64,000 nucleotides of DNA from Lacisediminimonas profundi (lineage in GTDB: Bacteria; Pseudomonadota; Gammaproteobacteria; Burkholderiales; Burkholderiaceae_D), in the NCBI RefSeq assembly GCF_008831265.1, contig NZ_VTTH01000001.1:62001-126000 (forward strand). The letters are read 5' to 3'. Below are positions 18,879-27,904 of the stretch, piece by piece. The position numbers were made by a program, and so were the translations under genes. Position 1 is the first letter of the stretch; every line of letters starts with the position of its first letter. The notes under the pieces are model-generated. The model saw only the letters and a program-made list of their open reading frames with translations. It had not been told where the DNA came from and did no database searches.

Positions 18879-18900
18879 GATGCCTTCGATTGAAGGCATC
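18879..18900. terminator. Hairpin between convergent proB and CNP1-like gene
   Basis: A perfect nine-base inverted repeat, GATGCCTTC and GAAGGCATC with a GATT loop, starts ten bases after the proB stop. There is no T-run, so its action as a terminator is uncertain; it could also stabilise the 3' end. Confidence 0.45.
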
Positions 18901-19006
18901 GGGAGGTCAGGTTACGCTTGGCTGCCCCGGCCTGCCATCTTGCGATTGTCTCCCGGGCAAACCGACGAGACGCGCCGCTTGCGCTCGCAAATCCGTTTAC
19001 TTTCCG

Positions 19007-19552
19007 CTAATACTGTATCCGCGGATTCAATACCCGGTTTTCCCTGATTCGTTTCACGATCTCGGGGACGGTGCCGACCTGGACCAATCCCTCGCAGAAG
19101 AAATCGAGCGCCAGCGTGTCCTGGTAGCCGTTCCTGGCGCCGCGTACGATGCGCTCCCAGTTCTTGCGGCGCGCGGGCGCCCAGGTGCCGTCCTTGTGTC
19201 CGTATGCATACACCTTGGCTTCGAAGGCTGCACAGCGTATGCCTTCGTGACTGATGGTGGTGGCGCCGGCAGGGCTGGTGCCGACGATGGTATAGCGAAC
19301 CACGCCGTCCGACCCGATTGTGATCGATTTCGAATCGACCGCAAAGCGGTGGGTAGCGGCCGCCTCGACCTGGAGCTTCAGCAGGTTGGCAGGGTCCGGC
19401 AGGGCAGGCAGCTGGACTTCTGCTTCCTGCCACGGCCCTTTATCCGCCTCGTCCTCGAACGCATACCGGGTCTGGCCCTGCGCGGAGCATGACGCCAGGG
19501 AGCAGCACAGCAGAATCGCTGCGGCAGGCCGCAGCGGAATGTTGAAACGCAT
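19007..19552 (-). CDS. CNP1-like family lipoprotein
   Basis: 181 aa. The signal peptide ends in a lipobox, LASC, with Cys at about residue 22, so the mature protein is probably membrane anchored. The body matches the CNP1-like (cryptic neisserial protein) family found in betaproteobacteria; no enzymatic motif is visible and the function is unknown. Its start codon overlaps the rppH stop by one base (TAATG), so it is translated with rppH. Confidence 0.8.
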   Translation of the reverse strand: MRFNIPLRPAAAILLCCSLASCSAQGQTRYAFEDEADKGPWQEAEVQLPALPDPANLLKLQVEAAATHRFAVDSKSITIGSDGVVRYTIVGTSPAGATTISHEGIRCAAFEAKVYAYGHKDGTWAPARRKNWERIVRGARNGYQDTLALDFFCEGLVQVGTVPEIVKRIRENRVLNPRIQY

Positions 19553-20142
19553 TACTTGGTTCCCGTCCCGGTGGTATCCGGCTCGTCAATCGAGATGATC
19601 CTGCCGCCTGTAGCCTGGCGCAGGTAACGCGGCCCATGGCTCGTGGTGGCGCGCTGCACGCCCGGTGCCGGGCGCGTCAGGAAGCGTGACAGTTCCTGCA
19701 GTGCACGCTGGTAGACGTCACGCTTGAATTCGATCACCACGTCCAGCGGCACCCAATAGTCATGCCAGCGCCATGCGTCAAATTCGGGGTGTTCGGTCAT
19801 CCTCAGGTTGACGTCGCAATCGCGACCGGTCATGCGCAGCAGGAACCAGATCTGTTTCTGGCCCTTGTAGTGTCCGCGAATCTCGCGCCGGATGAAATGA
19901 TCGGGAACCTCGTAACGGAGCCAGTCGCGCGTGCGTCCGATGATCCGGACGTGTTCAGTACGCAAGCCAATTTCTTCCTCGAGCTCGCGATACATCGCCT
20001 GTTCTGGCGTTTCCCCGTACTTGATCCCGCCTTGTGGAAATTGCCACGAGTGCTCGCGCACCCGCTTTCCCCACCAGACTTCGTTCTGCGTGTTAAGCAG
20101 AATGATGCCGACGTTCGGGCGGTAGCCTTCACGATCCAGCAT
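19552..20142 (-). CDS. rppH: RNA pyrophosphohydrolase (Nudix)
   Basis: 196 aa. Removes pyrophosphate from the 5' end of mRNA, which triggers decay. The Nudix box [20 protein letters not shown] (followed by IGL) fits GX5EX7REUXEEXGU. The start at 20142 ([14 protein letters not shown]) is chosen because of the GAGGTG ribosome site and family agreement; eight upstream codons are open. Divergent from proS, the common arrangement in Burkholderiales. Confidence 0.95.
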   Translation of the reverse strand: MLDREGYRPNVGIILLNTQNEVWWGKRVREHSWQFPQGGIKYGETPEQAMYRELEEEIGLRTEHVRIIGRTRDWLRYEVPDHFIRREIRGHYKGQKQIWFLLRMTGRDCDVNLRMTEHPEFDAWRWHDYWVPLDVVIEFKRDVYQRALQELSRFLTRPAPGVQRATTSHGPRYLRQATGGRIISIDEPDTTGTGTK

Positions 20143-20374
20143 AGTGCACCTCAGCTTTTCTGCCACCCGCTACACCGTCAGACTGGCACGTAATCGTACA
20201 TGAACCTGCACAAGCGTACGTTACCGGTCACGGCACAGGCGTCATGTCCTCTTCATTTCCCCATGCAGGAAACCGGGTCATTTGTCGTAAGTGCAAACAT
20301 CGGGTGCGGCGGGCAGCGAATCCTTTAAAATTGAGTCGATTATAACCCCCTCTTTTTAAAAAGAATTCACCGTC

Positions 20375-22102
20375 ATGCGTGCCTCCCGTTTTTTTGTATC
20401 CACCCTTAAAGAAGCCCCATCCGATGCCGAGATCGTCAGCCACAAGCTGATGATGCGCGCCGGCATGATCAAGCGCGTGGGGTCGGGTATCTACAGCTAT
20501 ATGCCAATGGGCATGCGCGTGATTCGCAAGGTCGAGGCTATCGTGCGCGAGGAAATGAACCGCAGCGGCGCGGTCGAACTGGCGATGCCGCTGGTCCAGC
20601 CGGCCGAACTGTGGCAGGAGACCGGACGCTGGGACAAGATGGGTCCCGAGATGATGCGCGTCAAGGACCGCCATGGCCGCGAGTACGCGATCCAGCCGAC
20701 CTCGGAAGAAGTGATCACCGACATCGCGCGCTCCGAGATCAAGTCATACCGGCAACTGCCGGTGAACTTCTACCAGATCCAGAACAAGTTCCGCGACGAG
20801 CGCCGGCCCCGTTTCGGCCTGATGCGCGGGCGCGAGTTCCTCATGAAGGACGCTTATTCCTTCGACCGCGATGTCGAGGGCATGCAGGTGTCCTACCAGG
20901 CCATGTACGACGCCTATGTGCGCATTTTCAGGCGCTTCGGGCTGCAGTTTCGTGCGGTGGCCGCTGACACCGGTGCGATCGGCGGTTCGGCCTCGCATGA
21001 GTTCCACGTGATTGCGGATACCGGCGAGGACGCGCTGGTATACAGCCATGAATCCGACTACGCCGCCAACGTCGAGGCGGCAGAGGCGCTGGCCCCGAAA
21101 GAGCCGCGCGGTCCGGCATCGCAGCCGCTGACCAAGGTCGCCACGCCCGGCAAGGAGCGTTGCGAGGACGTCGCCGCCTTCCTCGGCCTGCCGCTGACGC
21201 AATCCGTGAAGTCGGTGGTACTGACGGTCGAGGGCGAAACCGAGGCCGACAAGCAACTCTGGCTGCTGCTGTTGCGCGGCGATCATGAACTGAACGAAGT
21301 AAAAGCATCCAAGATCGAGGGCTTGTCCACGTATCGCTTTGCCAGCCCATCGGAGATCAATGAATGGTTCGGCAGCCCTCCCGGCTACCTGGGCCCGATC
21401 GGCACGGCACGCCCTGTGCGCGTGATTGCGGACCGGACTGTCGCGGCGATGAGCGATTTCGTCTGCGGCGCCAATGATGCCGGCTTCCACTACACCGGCG
21501 CCAACTGGGGGCGTGACTTGCCCGAGCCGCAGGTGGAGGACATCCGCAACGTGGTGGCGGGCGATCCGTCGCCGGACGGTCGCGGCACGCTTGCGATCCA
21601 GCGCGGGATCGAGGTCGGCCACGTGTTCCAGCTCGGCGACCGCTATTCAAAAGACATGAAGGCGACCTATCTCGACGTCAACGGCAAGCCGCAAACGATG
21701 CAGATGGGTTGCTACGGCATCGGCGTGACGCGCATCCTGGGCGCTGCAATCGAGCAGAACTATGACGCCAAGGGCATCGTCTGGCCGGTATCGATTGCGC
21801 CGTTCGAGGTGGTGCTGTGCCCCATGGGTTACGACCGCAGCGAGGCAGTCAAGGCCGAGACCGACCGCCTGTACCGGGACCTGACCGATGCCGGCATCGA
21901 CGTCATTCTCGATGACCGCGGCGAGCGCCCGGGCGCGATGTTTGCGGACTGGGAGCTGATCGGCGTGCCGCACCGCGTGGTGATCGGCGATCGCGGACTC
22001 AAGGACGGCGCTCTCGAGTACCAGGGGCGGCGCGATGCCAGCGCCACCCCGGTCGGGCTCGCGGAAATGACCGACTTCCTGCGCGACAAGCTGGCTTCGT
22101 GA
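20375..22102 (+). CDS. proS: Prolyl-tRNA synthetase, bacterial type
   Basis: 575 aa class II synthetase charging tRNA-Pro. Begins [19 protein letters not shown]. It carries motif 2 ([20 protein letters not shown]), a YbaK-like editing insertion (about residues 245-385) and motif 3 with [10 protein letters not shown], then the anticodon-binding domain. Its end overlaps the following lytic transglycosylase start. The 232-base gap upstream, shared with rppH, contains an AT-rich stretch (TATAAC near 20341) that may be a -10 box without a clear -35. Confidence 0.97.
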   Translation: MRASRFFVSTLKEAPSDAEIVSHKLMMRAGMIKRVGSGIYSYMPMGMRVIRKVEAIVREEMNRSGAVELAMPLVQPAELWQETGRWDKMGPEMMRVKDRHGREYAIQPTSEEVITDIARSEIKSYRQLPVNFYQIQNKFRDERRPRFGLMRGREFLMKDAYSFDRDVEGMQVSYQAMYDAYVRIFRRFGLQFRAVAADTGAIGGSASHEFHVIADTGEDALVYSHESDYAANVEAAEALAPKEPRGPASQPLTKVATPGKERCEDVAAFLGLPLTQSVKSVVLTVEGETEADKQLWLLLLRGDHELNEVKASKIEGLSTYRFASPSEINEWFGSPPGYLGPIGTARPVRVIADRTVAAMSDFVCGANDAGFHYTGANWGRDLPEPQVEDIRNVVAGDPSPDGRGTLAIQRGIEVGHVFQLGDRYSKDMKATYLDVNGKPQTMQMGCYGIGVTRILGAAIEQNYDAKGIVWPVSIAPFEVVLCPMGYDRSEAVKAETDRLYRDLTDAGIDVILDDRGERPGAMFADWELIGVPHRVVIGDRGLKDGALEYQGRRDASATPVGLAEMTDFLRDKLAS

Positions 22103-22758
22103 TGGCGGTAGGCGTACGGCAGGGATGGATCCGGTGGTGCGTGCTGCTTGCCGCCGGACTGGTGCCCGTGCTGTGCGCGTTTGCCGGCAACCAGAAAGAG
22201 GAGGCGCTTGCCGACGGCGTGCGGGTCGCGCTGTCGCACGCGATTACCGATGCCCGGCCTCCCCAGCACCGGCATGACGATATAGCGCTTCGGATCCGCT
22301 ACCTTGCTTGGCTGGGGGAGATGTCGGATCGCCTGCGCAAGCGGATACCGGAACGGCAGGTCCGTGTCGAATTGCTGGAGGCGGTCTGGTACGAGTCCAC
22401 CCGGGCCGGCCTGGAGCCAGAGCTGGTCCTCGGGCTGATGCAGGTCGAGTCGGCGTTCCGCAAATACGCCGTGTCGGGGGCGGGCGCGCGCGGCTACATG
22501 CAGGTAATGCCATTCTGGACCAGGGTCATCGGCGATGGCGACCCGCGCAAGCTATTCCACATGCAGACCAACCTGCGCTACGGCTGCTCGATCCTGCGCA
22601 TGTACATCGACATGGAGCGCGGCAACCTGTTCCTGGCGCTTGGCCGCTACAACGGCAGCCGCGGCCGGCCGGAATATCCGAATGCCGTGCTCGCGGCATG
22701 GAAGCGCTGGCAGCTGCACCCGGCAGCCTCCGCCGCCGTGTCACGTCCTGCGTCCTGA
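22102..22758 (+). CDS. Lytic transglycosylase (SLT domain) protein
   Basis: 218 aa. N-terminal signal sequence (about residues 1-28, WCVLLAAGLVPVLCAFAG), then a single SLT/goose-lysozyme-like domain: GLMQVESAF contains the catalytic Glu, followed by GARGYMQVMPFW and RYNGS. Expected to cleave the MurNAc-GlcNAc bond in the periplasm with 1,6-anhydro product. The start overlaps the proS stop (GTGATGG), and a GTG one codon earlier is an alternative. Confidence 0.88.
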   Translation: MAVGVRQGWIRWCVLLAAGLVPVLCAFAGNQKEEALADGVRVALSHAITDARPPQHRHDDIALRIRYLAWLGEMSDRLRKRIPERQVRVELLEAVWYESTRAGLEPELVLGLMQVESAFRKYAVSGAGARGYMQVMPFWTRVIGDGDPRKLFHMQTNLRYGCSILRMYIDMERGNLFLALGRYNGSRGRPEYPNAVLAAWKRWQLHPAASAAVSRPAS

Positions 22759-22780
22759 ACGGAGCGGGGCCGCTCCAGGC

Positions 22781-24487
22781 TCAGTGCGGTGCCGATTCGC
22801 CCTGTTTCGCGAGCCGGGCAATCACATACCGGAACATGCTGTCGGCGAGCTCCTGTTCGCCAATGAAGACCTTGGCGGCTTGGTCCTTTCGCAGCAGGTC
22901 CGCTTCGCTTTCGCTATGACTCCTGACCAGGATTGCGATACCGGGATTGAGAGCCCGCGCCGTTTCAATCATGGTTCGCACTCCGAACGTATCCGGCGTT
23001 GCCACTGCCAGCACGGCCGCCCGCGCAATGTGCGCCTGGATCAGCACCGCCGGTTCGGCGGCATCGCCGGCGACCGCCGGCACATTGCGCTGGCGTAGCT
23101 GTTCGACCAGGTCGCGATTCTGTTCAACCACGACAAAATGCGCGCCGACGCTGTCGAGATCGCGCGCTATGCGGCGTCCGACGCGGCCGTAGCCCACCAG
23201 TACCACCTGGCCGCTCAGCTTCGACAAATCCGTTGTCAGGGGTAGTTCAGCCAGCGGATCGTCCGGCCGTTCCAGCTTGCGTGCAAGCTCGGACCTGGAG
23301 CGGATCCAGGCACTGATTGGCTCGACCGCAGTGAACACCAGCGGATTGAGCGCAATTGAAATGATCGCGCCCGCCAGGATGTAATTCTGCCCCTCGGTCG
23401 GAAGCAGGCCCAGCGACACGCCCAGCCCGGCCAGGATGAATGAGAACTCGCCGATTTGCGCCAGGCTGGCCGAAACCGTCAGCGCCGTGCTCACCGGATA
23501 GCGCAGCAGCAGCACCAGCATGAACGCAGCCAGCGATTTTCCGATCACGATCACCGCCACCACGGCCAGCACATGCCACGGGCTTTGCAGCAGGATCTGC
23601 GGCTCGAACAGCATGCCGACCGACACGAAGAACAATACCGAAAAGGCGTCGCGCAGCGGCAGCGACTCTTCTGCCGCCCGATGGCTCAGTTCGGATTCCC
23701 TGAGCACCATCCCGGCGAAGAATGCCCCAAGCGCAAACGATACGCCGAACACGTTGGAGGATACGTAAGCAATCCCCACGGCTGCCGCGATCACGCACAG
23801 GGTGAAAAGTTCGCGGGAGCCGGTCTGCGCCACGCGCCACAGCAGCCACGGGAAAAGCTTGCGGCCGACGACCAGCATGAAGACGACAAAAGCGGTGAAC
23901 TGCCCAAGCGTGATGGCAATCGTCTTCCAGAGGGCGTCGCCGGCCTGTTGCCCGCTGCCGCCGAGGTAGGCAGACAATGGCGGCAACAGCACCAGCACCA
24001 GGACGGTGACCAGGTCCTCGACCACCAGCCAGCCCACTGCGATCTGCCCGTTGATCGAGTCGAGGATGCCGCGGTCTTCCAGCGCGCGCAGCAAGACGAC
24101 CGTGCTCGCCACCGACAGGGCCAGTCCGAACACCAGTCCGGCTCCGAAATTCCATCCCCACAGGTGGGCCAGTCCGACACCCATTGCGGTGGCAACGGTG
24201 ATCTGCAGCATCGCGCCGGGCAGGGCAATTTTTTTTACCTTGAGCAGGTCATCGACCGAGAAATGCAGGCCCACGCCGAACATCAGCAGCATGACCCCCA
24301 GTTCGGCCAGTTGCGCAGATAACTTTACGTCGGCGACGAAACCGGGAGTGGCCGGGCCGATCAGGATGCCGGCCGCCAGATACCCGACCAGCGCCGGCAG
24401 CTTCAATCGTACGGCCACCATGCCGAAGATCAGCCCGAAACCGAGGGCGGCGGCAATGGTCGAGATGAGGCTGACGTCGTGGTGCAT
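22781..24487 (-). CDS. Kef/YbaL-type cation:proton antiporter
   Basis: 568 aa CPA2-family protein. About twelve hydrophobic segments span residues 1-385 (starting IAAALGFGLIFGMVAV), followed by a TrkA-N/RCK NAD-binding domain (VLVGYGRVGRRIARDLD, about 419-435) that gates transport. This matches E. coli YbaL and Kef proteins. Its C-terminus faces the lytic transglycosylase gene with a 22-base convergent gap. Ion specificity is not decidable from sequence. Confidence 0.9.
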   Translation of the reverse strand: MHHDVSLISTIAAALGFGLIFGMVAVRLKLPALVGYLAAGILIGPATPGFVADVKLSAQLAELGVMLLMFGVGLHFSVDDLLKVKKIALPGAMLQITVATAMGVGLAHLWGWNFGAGLVFGLALSVASTVVLLRALEDRGILDSINGQIAVGWLVVEDLVTVLVLVLLPPLSAYLGGSGQQAGDALWKTIAITLGQFTAFVVFMLVVGRKLFPWLLWRVAQTGSRELFTLCVIAAAVGIAYVSSNVFGVSFALGAFFAGMVLRESELSHRAAEESLPLRDAFSVLFFVSVGMLFEPQILLQSPWHVLAVVAVIVIGKSLAAFMLVLLLRYPVSTALTVSASLAQIGEFSFILAGLGVSLGLLPTEGQNYILAGAIISIALNPLVFTAVEPISAWIRSRSELARKLERPDDPLAELPLTTDLSKLSGQVVLVGYGRVGRRIARDLDSVGAHFVVVEQNRDLVEQLRQRNVPAVAGDAAEPAVLIQAHIARAAVLAVATPDTFGVRTMIETARALNPGIAILVRSHSESEADLLRKDQAAKVFIGEQELADSMFRYVIARLAKQGESAPH

Positions 24488-24639
24488 GCGGCAAGGATCC
24501 TGTGGATGTGAGAGGGATGGGCGAAAGGCCGATTGTACAGACGCGACCCATTCCTGACTTGATTGTCAGCTTCAGTAATGCGGGATTCCAGGGGGTTGGA
24601 GGCGAGGGGCGGAGGAGATTGGCAGAACCGGCGCAGAAA

Positions 24640-24667
24640 CAAAAACGCCCGCGTGAGCGGGCGTTTT
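24640..24667 (-). terminator. Intrinsic terminator of the SWIB gene (bidirectional shape)
   Basis: AAAAACGCCCGC and GCGGGCGTTTTT pair around a four-base loop; on the minus strand, this lies 22 bases beyond the SWIB-gene stop and is followed by a T-rich tail. Confidence 0.85.
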
Positions 24668-24689
24668 TGTTTGGCACCTGGAAAGAAGT

Positions 24690-25145
24690 TTATTTCAAGT
24701 GGCCGGCGATGAGTTTCGTCATCTCGAACATGGACACCTGCTTCTTGCCGCCAAAGACAGCTTTCAGCTTTTCGTCTGCGTTGATGTTGCGCTTGTTGGC
24801 TTCATCTTGCAGCTTGTTTTTCTTGATGTAGTCCCAGACCTTCTTGGTGACTTCGGTACGCGGCAACGGGCTTGCGCCAACCACTGCCGAGAGCGCGCTC
24901 GAAGGGGTCAGGGGCTTCATGAATGCTGCGTTAGGCTTGCGGGGAGTGGCTGCCTTTTTCGGGGCGGCGACTTTCTTTGCTGCGACCTTCTTTGCTGCTG
25001 GCTTTGCTGCGACTTTCTTTGCTGCTACCGGCTTTGCTGCTGCCTTCTTTGCTGCAGGTTTCGCTGCAGGCTTCACGGCGGCTTTCTTTGCTGCCGGTTT
25101 CTTCGCGGCTGCTGTCTTGCTGGCCGCTTTCTTGGCTGTTGCCAT
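24690..25145 (-). CDS. SWIB/MDM2 domain protein with Lys/Ala-rich N-terminus
   Basis: 151 aa. The first 65 residues are AAKKP/VAAKK repeats like those of bacterial histone H1-like proteins; the rest (about 75-151, MKPLTPSSALSAVVG through LFEMTKLIAGHLK type wording) is a SWIB domain (TKKVWDYIKKNKLQDEANKR). Such proteins are common in betaproteobacteria and chlamydiae and are thought to bind DNA. Strong AAGGAGG ribosome site. The terminator follows. Role: nucleoid-associated, by inference. Confidence 0.88.
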   Translation of the reverse strand: MATAKKAASKTAAAKKPAAKKAAVKPAAKPAAKKAAAKPVAAKKVAAKPAAKKVAAKKVAAPKKAATPRKPNAAFMKPLTPSSALSAVVGASPLPRTEVTKKVWDYIKKNKLQDEANKRNINADEKLKAVFGGKKQVSMFEMTKLIAGHLK

Positions 25146-25249
25146 CTTCGAACCTCCTTCACAAAAGTTTGGGAAAATGCGCCAATAAACGCACCGCTAA
25201 TAGTGGTAGGCTTTTAGCAGCTATGCAAGCGATTTTTGCAATTTTCCCC

Positions 25250-25286
25250 CTCTGTGGCCCCCTATGTACGCACTGGGGCCACAGAG
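25250..25286. repeat. Perfect 12-bp inverted repeat downstream of ffh
   Basis: CTCTGTGGCCCC (25250-25261) and GGGGCCACAGAG (25275-25286) with a 13-base loop, 34 bases past the ffh stop. A very stable stem but without a T-run on either strand. It may mark the 3' end of the ffh transcript. Confidence 0.75.
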
Positions 25287-25319
25287 TGGAGCCGTCCGTG
25301 ACGGCGGCAAAGCCTCCCG

Positions 25320-26687
25320 CTAGCGCATGCCGGGCATCATGCCCTTCATCCCGCGCATCATTTTCATCAGTCCGCCGCCCTTGAGCTTCTTCATCATCGA
25401 CTGCATCTGGTCGAACTGGGCCAGCATGCGATTGACTTCCTGCACCTGGACGCCGGCGCCGGTGGCGATGCGGCGCTTGCGGGAAGCCTTGATCAGGTCC
25501 GGCTTGCTGCGTTCCTGGGCGGTCATCGAATTGATGATCCCTTCCATGCGGCGCACCTGCTTTTCGGCCTGGTTCATGTTGGTGCCGCTCGCCGCTTGCT
25601 GGAACTGCGCTGGCAGCTTGTCCACCAGGCCGCTCAGCCCGCCCATGTTCTTCATCTGGGAAAGCTGCGCCTTGAAGTCGTTCAGGTCGAACTTGCCGCC
25701 ACCCTTGATCTTTTGGGCCAGTTCCTGCGCAGCGGCCACGTCCACGCCCTTGCGGGCTTCTTCGACCAGGGCGAGGATGTCGCCCATGCCGAGGATCCGG
25801 CCTGCCATGCGCGCCGGGTCGAATGCTTCCAGTCCGTCCAGCTTTTCGGCGACACCGGCGAATTTGATCGGCTTGCCGGTCACGTGGCGCACCGACAGGG
25901 CGGCGCCGCCGCGGGCGTCGCCATCGAGCTTGGTCAGCACGATGCCGGTCAGCGGCAGCGCGTCGTTGAAGGCCTTGGCGGTGTTGATCGCGTCCTGTCC
26001 CAGCATGGCGTCGACCACGAACAGGGTTTCGATCGGATTGACGGCGGCGTGCAGTTCGCTGATCTCGCGCATCATCGCCTCGTCGATGCCGAGCCGGCCG
26101 GCAGTGTCAATGATGACGACGTCGTTGTAGTGACGTTTGGCGAAGTCGATTGCCTTGCGCGCGATGTCGACTGGTTTTTCAGTTGGCAGCGACGGGAAGA
26201 AATCGGCGCCCGCCTGCGCGGTCACGGTCTCCAGTTGGCCGATGGCGGCCGGCCGGTAGACGTCGGTGGAGACGGTCAGCACCTTCTTCTTTTTCTGCTC
26301 GCGCAGGTACTTGGCCAGCTTGCCGACGGTGGTGGTCTTGCCGGCGCCCTGCAGGCCAGCCATCAGGATGATTGCCGGCGGCTGGGTTGCGAAGTTGAGT
26401 TGCGAGGCTTCCGGTCCGAGGTCGCCACCCATCAGGGCGGCCAGTTCGTCCTGGACCACGCCCACCAGTGCCTGTCCGGGGGTCAGCGAGCCGATCACCG
26501 ACTCGCCCATCGCTTTTTCCTTCACGCGGGCAATGAATTCACGGACGGCGGGCAGTGCGACGTCGGCCTCCAGCAGGGCCAGCCGTACTTCGCGCAGCAT
26601 CTCGGCGGTATTCGATTCGGTCAGGCGGGCTTCGCCGCGCATGGTCTTGACGACCTTGGCCAGCCTTTGTGTCAGATTGTCCAGCAT
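25320..26687 (-). CDS. ffh: Signal recognition particle protein Ffh
   Basis: 455 aa. NG GTPase domain with G1 GLQGAGKTTTVGKLAK (about residues 104-119), G3 DTAGRLGIDE and G4 TKLDGDARGG. The methionine-rich M domain ends MKGMMPGMR and binds 4.5S RNA and signal sequences. Start at ATG 26687 (MLDNLTQRLAKVVKTM) is family-typical; 88 upstream open codons are not coding. Divergent from the cytochrome-assembly-like gene. Confidence 0.97.
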   Translation of the reverse strand: MLDNLTQRLAKVVKTMRGEARLTESNTAEMLREVRLALLEADVALPAVREFIARVKEKAMGESVIGSLTPGQALVGVVQDELAALMGGDLGPEASQLNFATQPPAIILMAGLQGAGKTTTVGKLAKYLREQKKKKVLTVSTDVYRPAAIGQLETVTAQAGADFFPSLPTEKPVDIARKAIDFAKRHYNDVVIIDTAGRLGIDEAMMREISELHAAVNPIETLFVVDAMLGQDAINTAKAFNDALPLTGIVLTKLDGDARGGAALSVRHVTGKPIKFAGVAEKLDGLEAFDPARMAGRILGMGDILALVEEARKGVDVAAAQELAQKIKGGGKFDLNDFKAQLSQMKNMGGLSGLVDKLPAQFQQAASGTNMNQAEKQVRRMEGIINSMTAQERSKPDLIKASRKRRIATGAGVQVQEVNRMLAQFDQMQSMMKKLKGGGLMKMMRGMKGMMPGMR

Positions 26688-26837
26688 TGGATTGGTCCCG
26701 GTTCTTGCGAGATAGGAGGACCGCGCATCAGGTGCGGCAGCGCAGTCGCGGAGAAGGGGCAATTCTAACCGATGCACCGGCTCCCGGAGCGAGTCCTGCT
26801 GACCAATGCTGCAAGGCACATGGTGTAGACTTGAGCC

Positions 26838-27644
26838 ATGCCAAACGTCTTCGTTTTCCTTGCCGCGCTGTTGTATGCGCTCTGTGCATTCTTGCCACTT
26901 TCGCAGCGCCGGCTGGTTTCGGCCGGGGCCATGCTCGGCTGGCTGCTGCACGCAGTCGCGCTTTGTTCAGAGGCGCTGCCAGCTGGCGGGTTGCGGCTCG
27001 GCTTCGCCACAGTGTTGTCCGCAACGATCTGGATTTCGGTGGGCGCCTGGTGGTTCGAGAACCGCAACATGACGCTCGACGGCCTGCGGGTGCTGGTGTT
27101 GCCGTGCGCCGCCATTGCCGTCGCGCTGCCGGCAATATTCCCCGGCACGGTGGTGCCGCTGGCCGGCAAGTCCGTGCTGTTTTCCTGGCATATAGCGATC
27201 GCCATGCTGGCCTATTCCACGCTGACCATCGCCGCCTTCCACGCGGTGCTGATGGCGCTCCAGGAGTCGCGCCTGCATCACAGGGGGGCTCCGCAGGGCG
27301 GCTGGTTTGGCGCCGCAATCGACCGCCTGCCGGCGCTCCTGACCATGGAAAAGTTGTTGTTTCGCCTGATCGCTTTCGGCTTCGGGCTGCTGACGCTGAC
27401 TGTGTTGTCCGGCGTGCTTTTCTCCGAGCAGCTGTTTGGCAAGCCGTTCCGGATCGATCACAAGACCGTGTTCACCATGCTGTCGTGGCTGTTGTTCGGC
27501 GCTTTGCTCGCCGGACGGCACTTGAAAGGCTGGCGCGGCAAGACCGCGCTGTCCTTCACCCTGTCAGGTTTCGCCACCCTGTTGCTGGCATACGTCGGCA
27601 GCCGTTTCGTGCTGGAAGTCGTGCTGCAAAGGGGCGTGGCATGA
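26838..27644 (+). CDS. CcsA/YpjD-like cytochrome c assembly family membrane protein
   Basis: 268 aa with about eight membrane segments. Contains the CcmC/CcsA-family stretch around HIAIAMLAYSTLTIAAFHAVLMALQ with a conserved His, and a later HKTVFTMLSWLLFGALLAGRH. This matches E. coli YpjD, which sits beside ffh in many proteobacteria. A role in haem handling is assumed from the family but not proven. Overlaps the next gene by ATGA. Confidence 0.85.
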   Translation: MPNVFVFLAALLYALCAFLPLSQRRLVSAGAMLGWLLHAVALCSEALPAGGLRLGFATVLSATIWISVGAWWFENRNMTLDGLRVLVLPCAAIAVALPAIFPGTVVPLAGKSVLFSWHIAIAMLAYSTLTIAAFHAVLMALQESRLHHRGAPQGGWFGAAIDRLPALLTMEKLLFRLIAFGFGLLTLTVLSGVLFSEQLFGKPFRIDHKTVFTMLSWLLFGALLAGRHLKGWRGKTALSFTLSGFATLLLAYVGSRFVLEVVLQRGVA

Positions 27645-27901
27645 AGCTGCTGTTGTGGGCCGTCGCCGGATTCCTGCTGGTGATGTGGTACTTGCACGTG
27701 AAGAAATCAAATCAGCGATCCCGCCATCGGGATGGACCTGCCGGCGGCAGCCAGCCGACCCCCGATGCCGCGGCGTCGCCGGAAAAAATGCTCCGTTGCG
27801 CGCATTGCGGCTTGCACATACCGTCATCGGAAGCGGTGACGGCAGACGACGGCCGGCTTGCCTATTGCAGCGATGAGCATCGTCTTCGCCATCGCGGCTG
27901 A
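27641..27901 (+). CDS. PP0621 family small protein with zinc-binding Cys motif
   Basis: 86 aa. One N-terminal membrane helix (LLLWAVAGFLLVMWYLHV), a polar linker, then CAHCGLHIPSSEAV and YCSDEHRLRH. The two Cys of CxxC plus Cys and His suggest a small zinc ribbon. Found beside pilS in many betaproteobacteria; function unknown. Its start overlaps the preceding stop, and pilS begins three bases after its stop. Confidence 0.8.
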   Translation: MKLLLWAVAGFLLVMWYLHVKKSNQRSRHRDGPAGGSQPTPDAAASPEKMLRCAHCGLHIPSSEAVTADDGRLAYCSDEHRLRHRG

Positions 27902-27904
27902 AGC

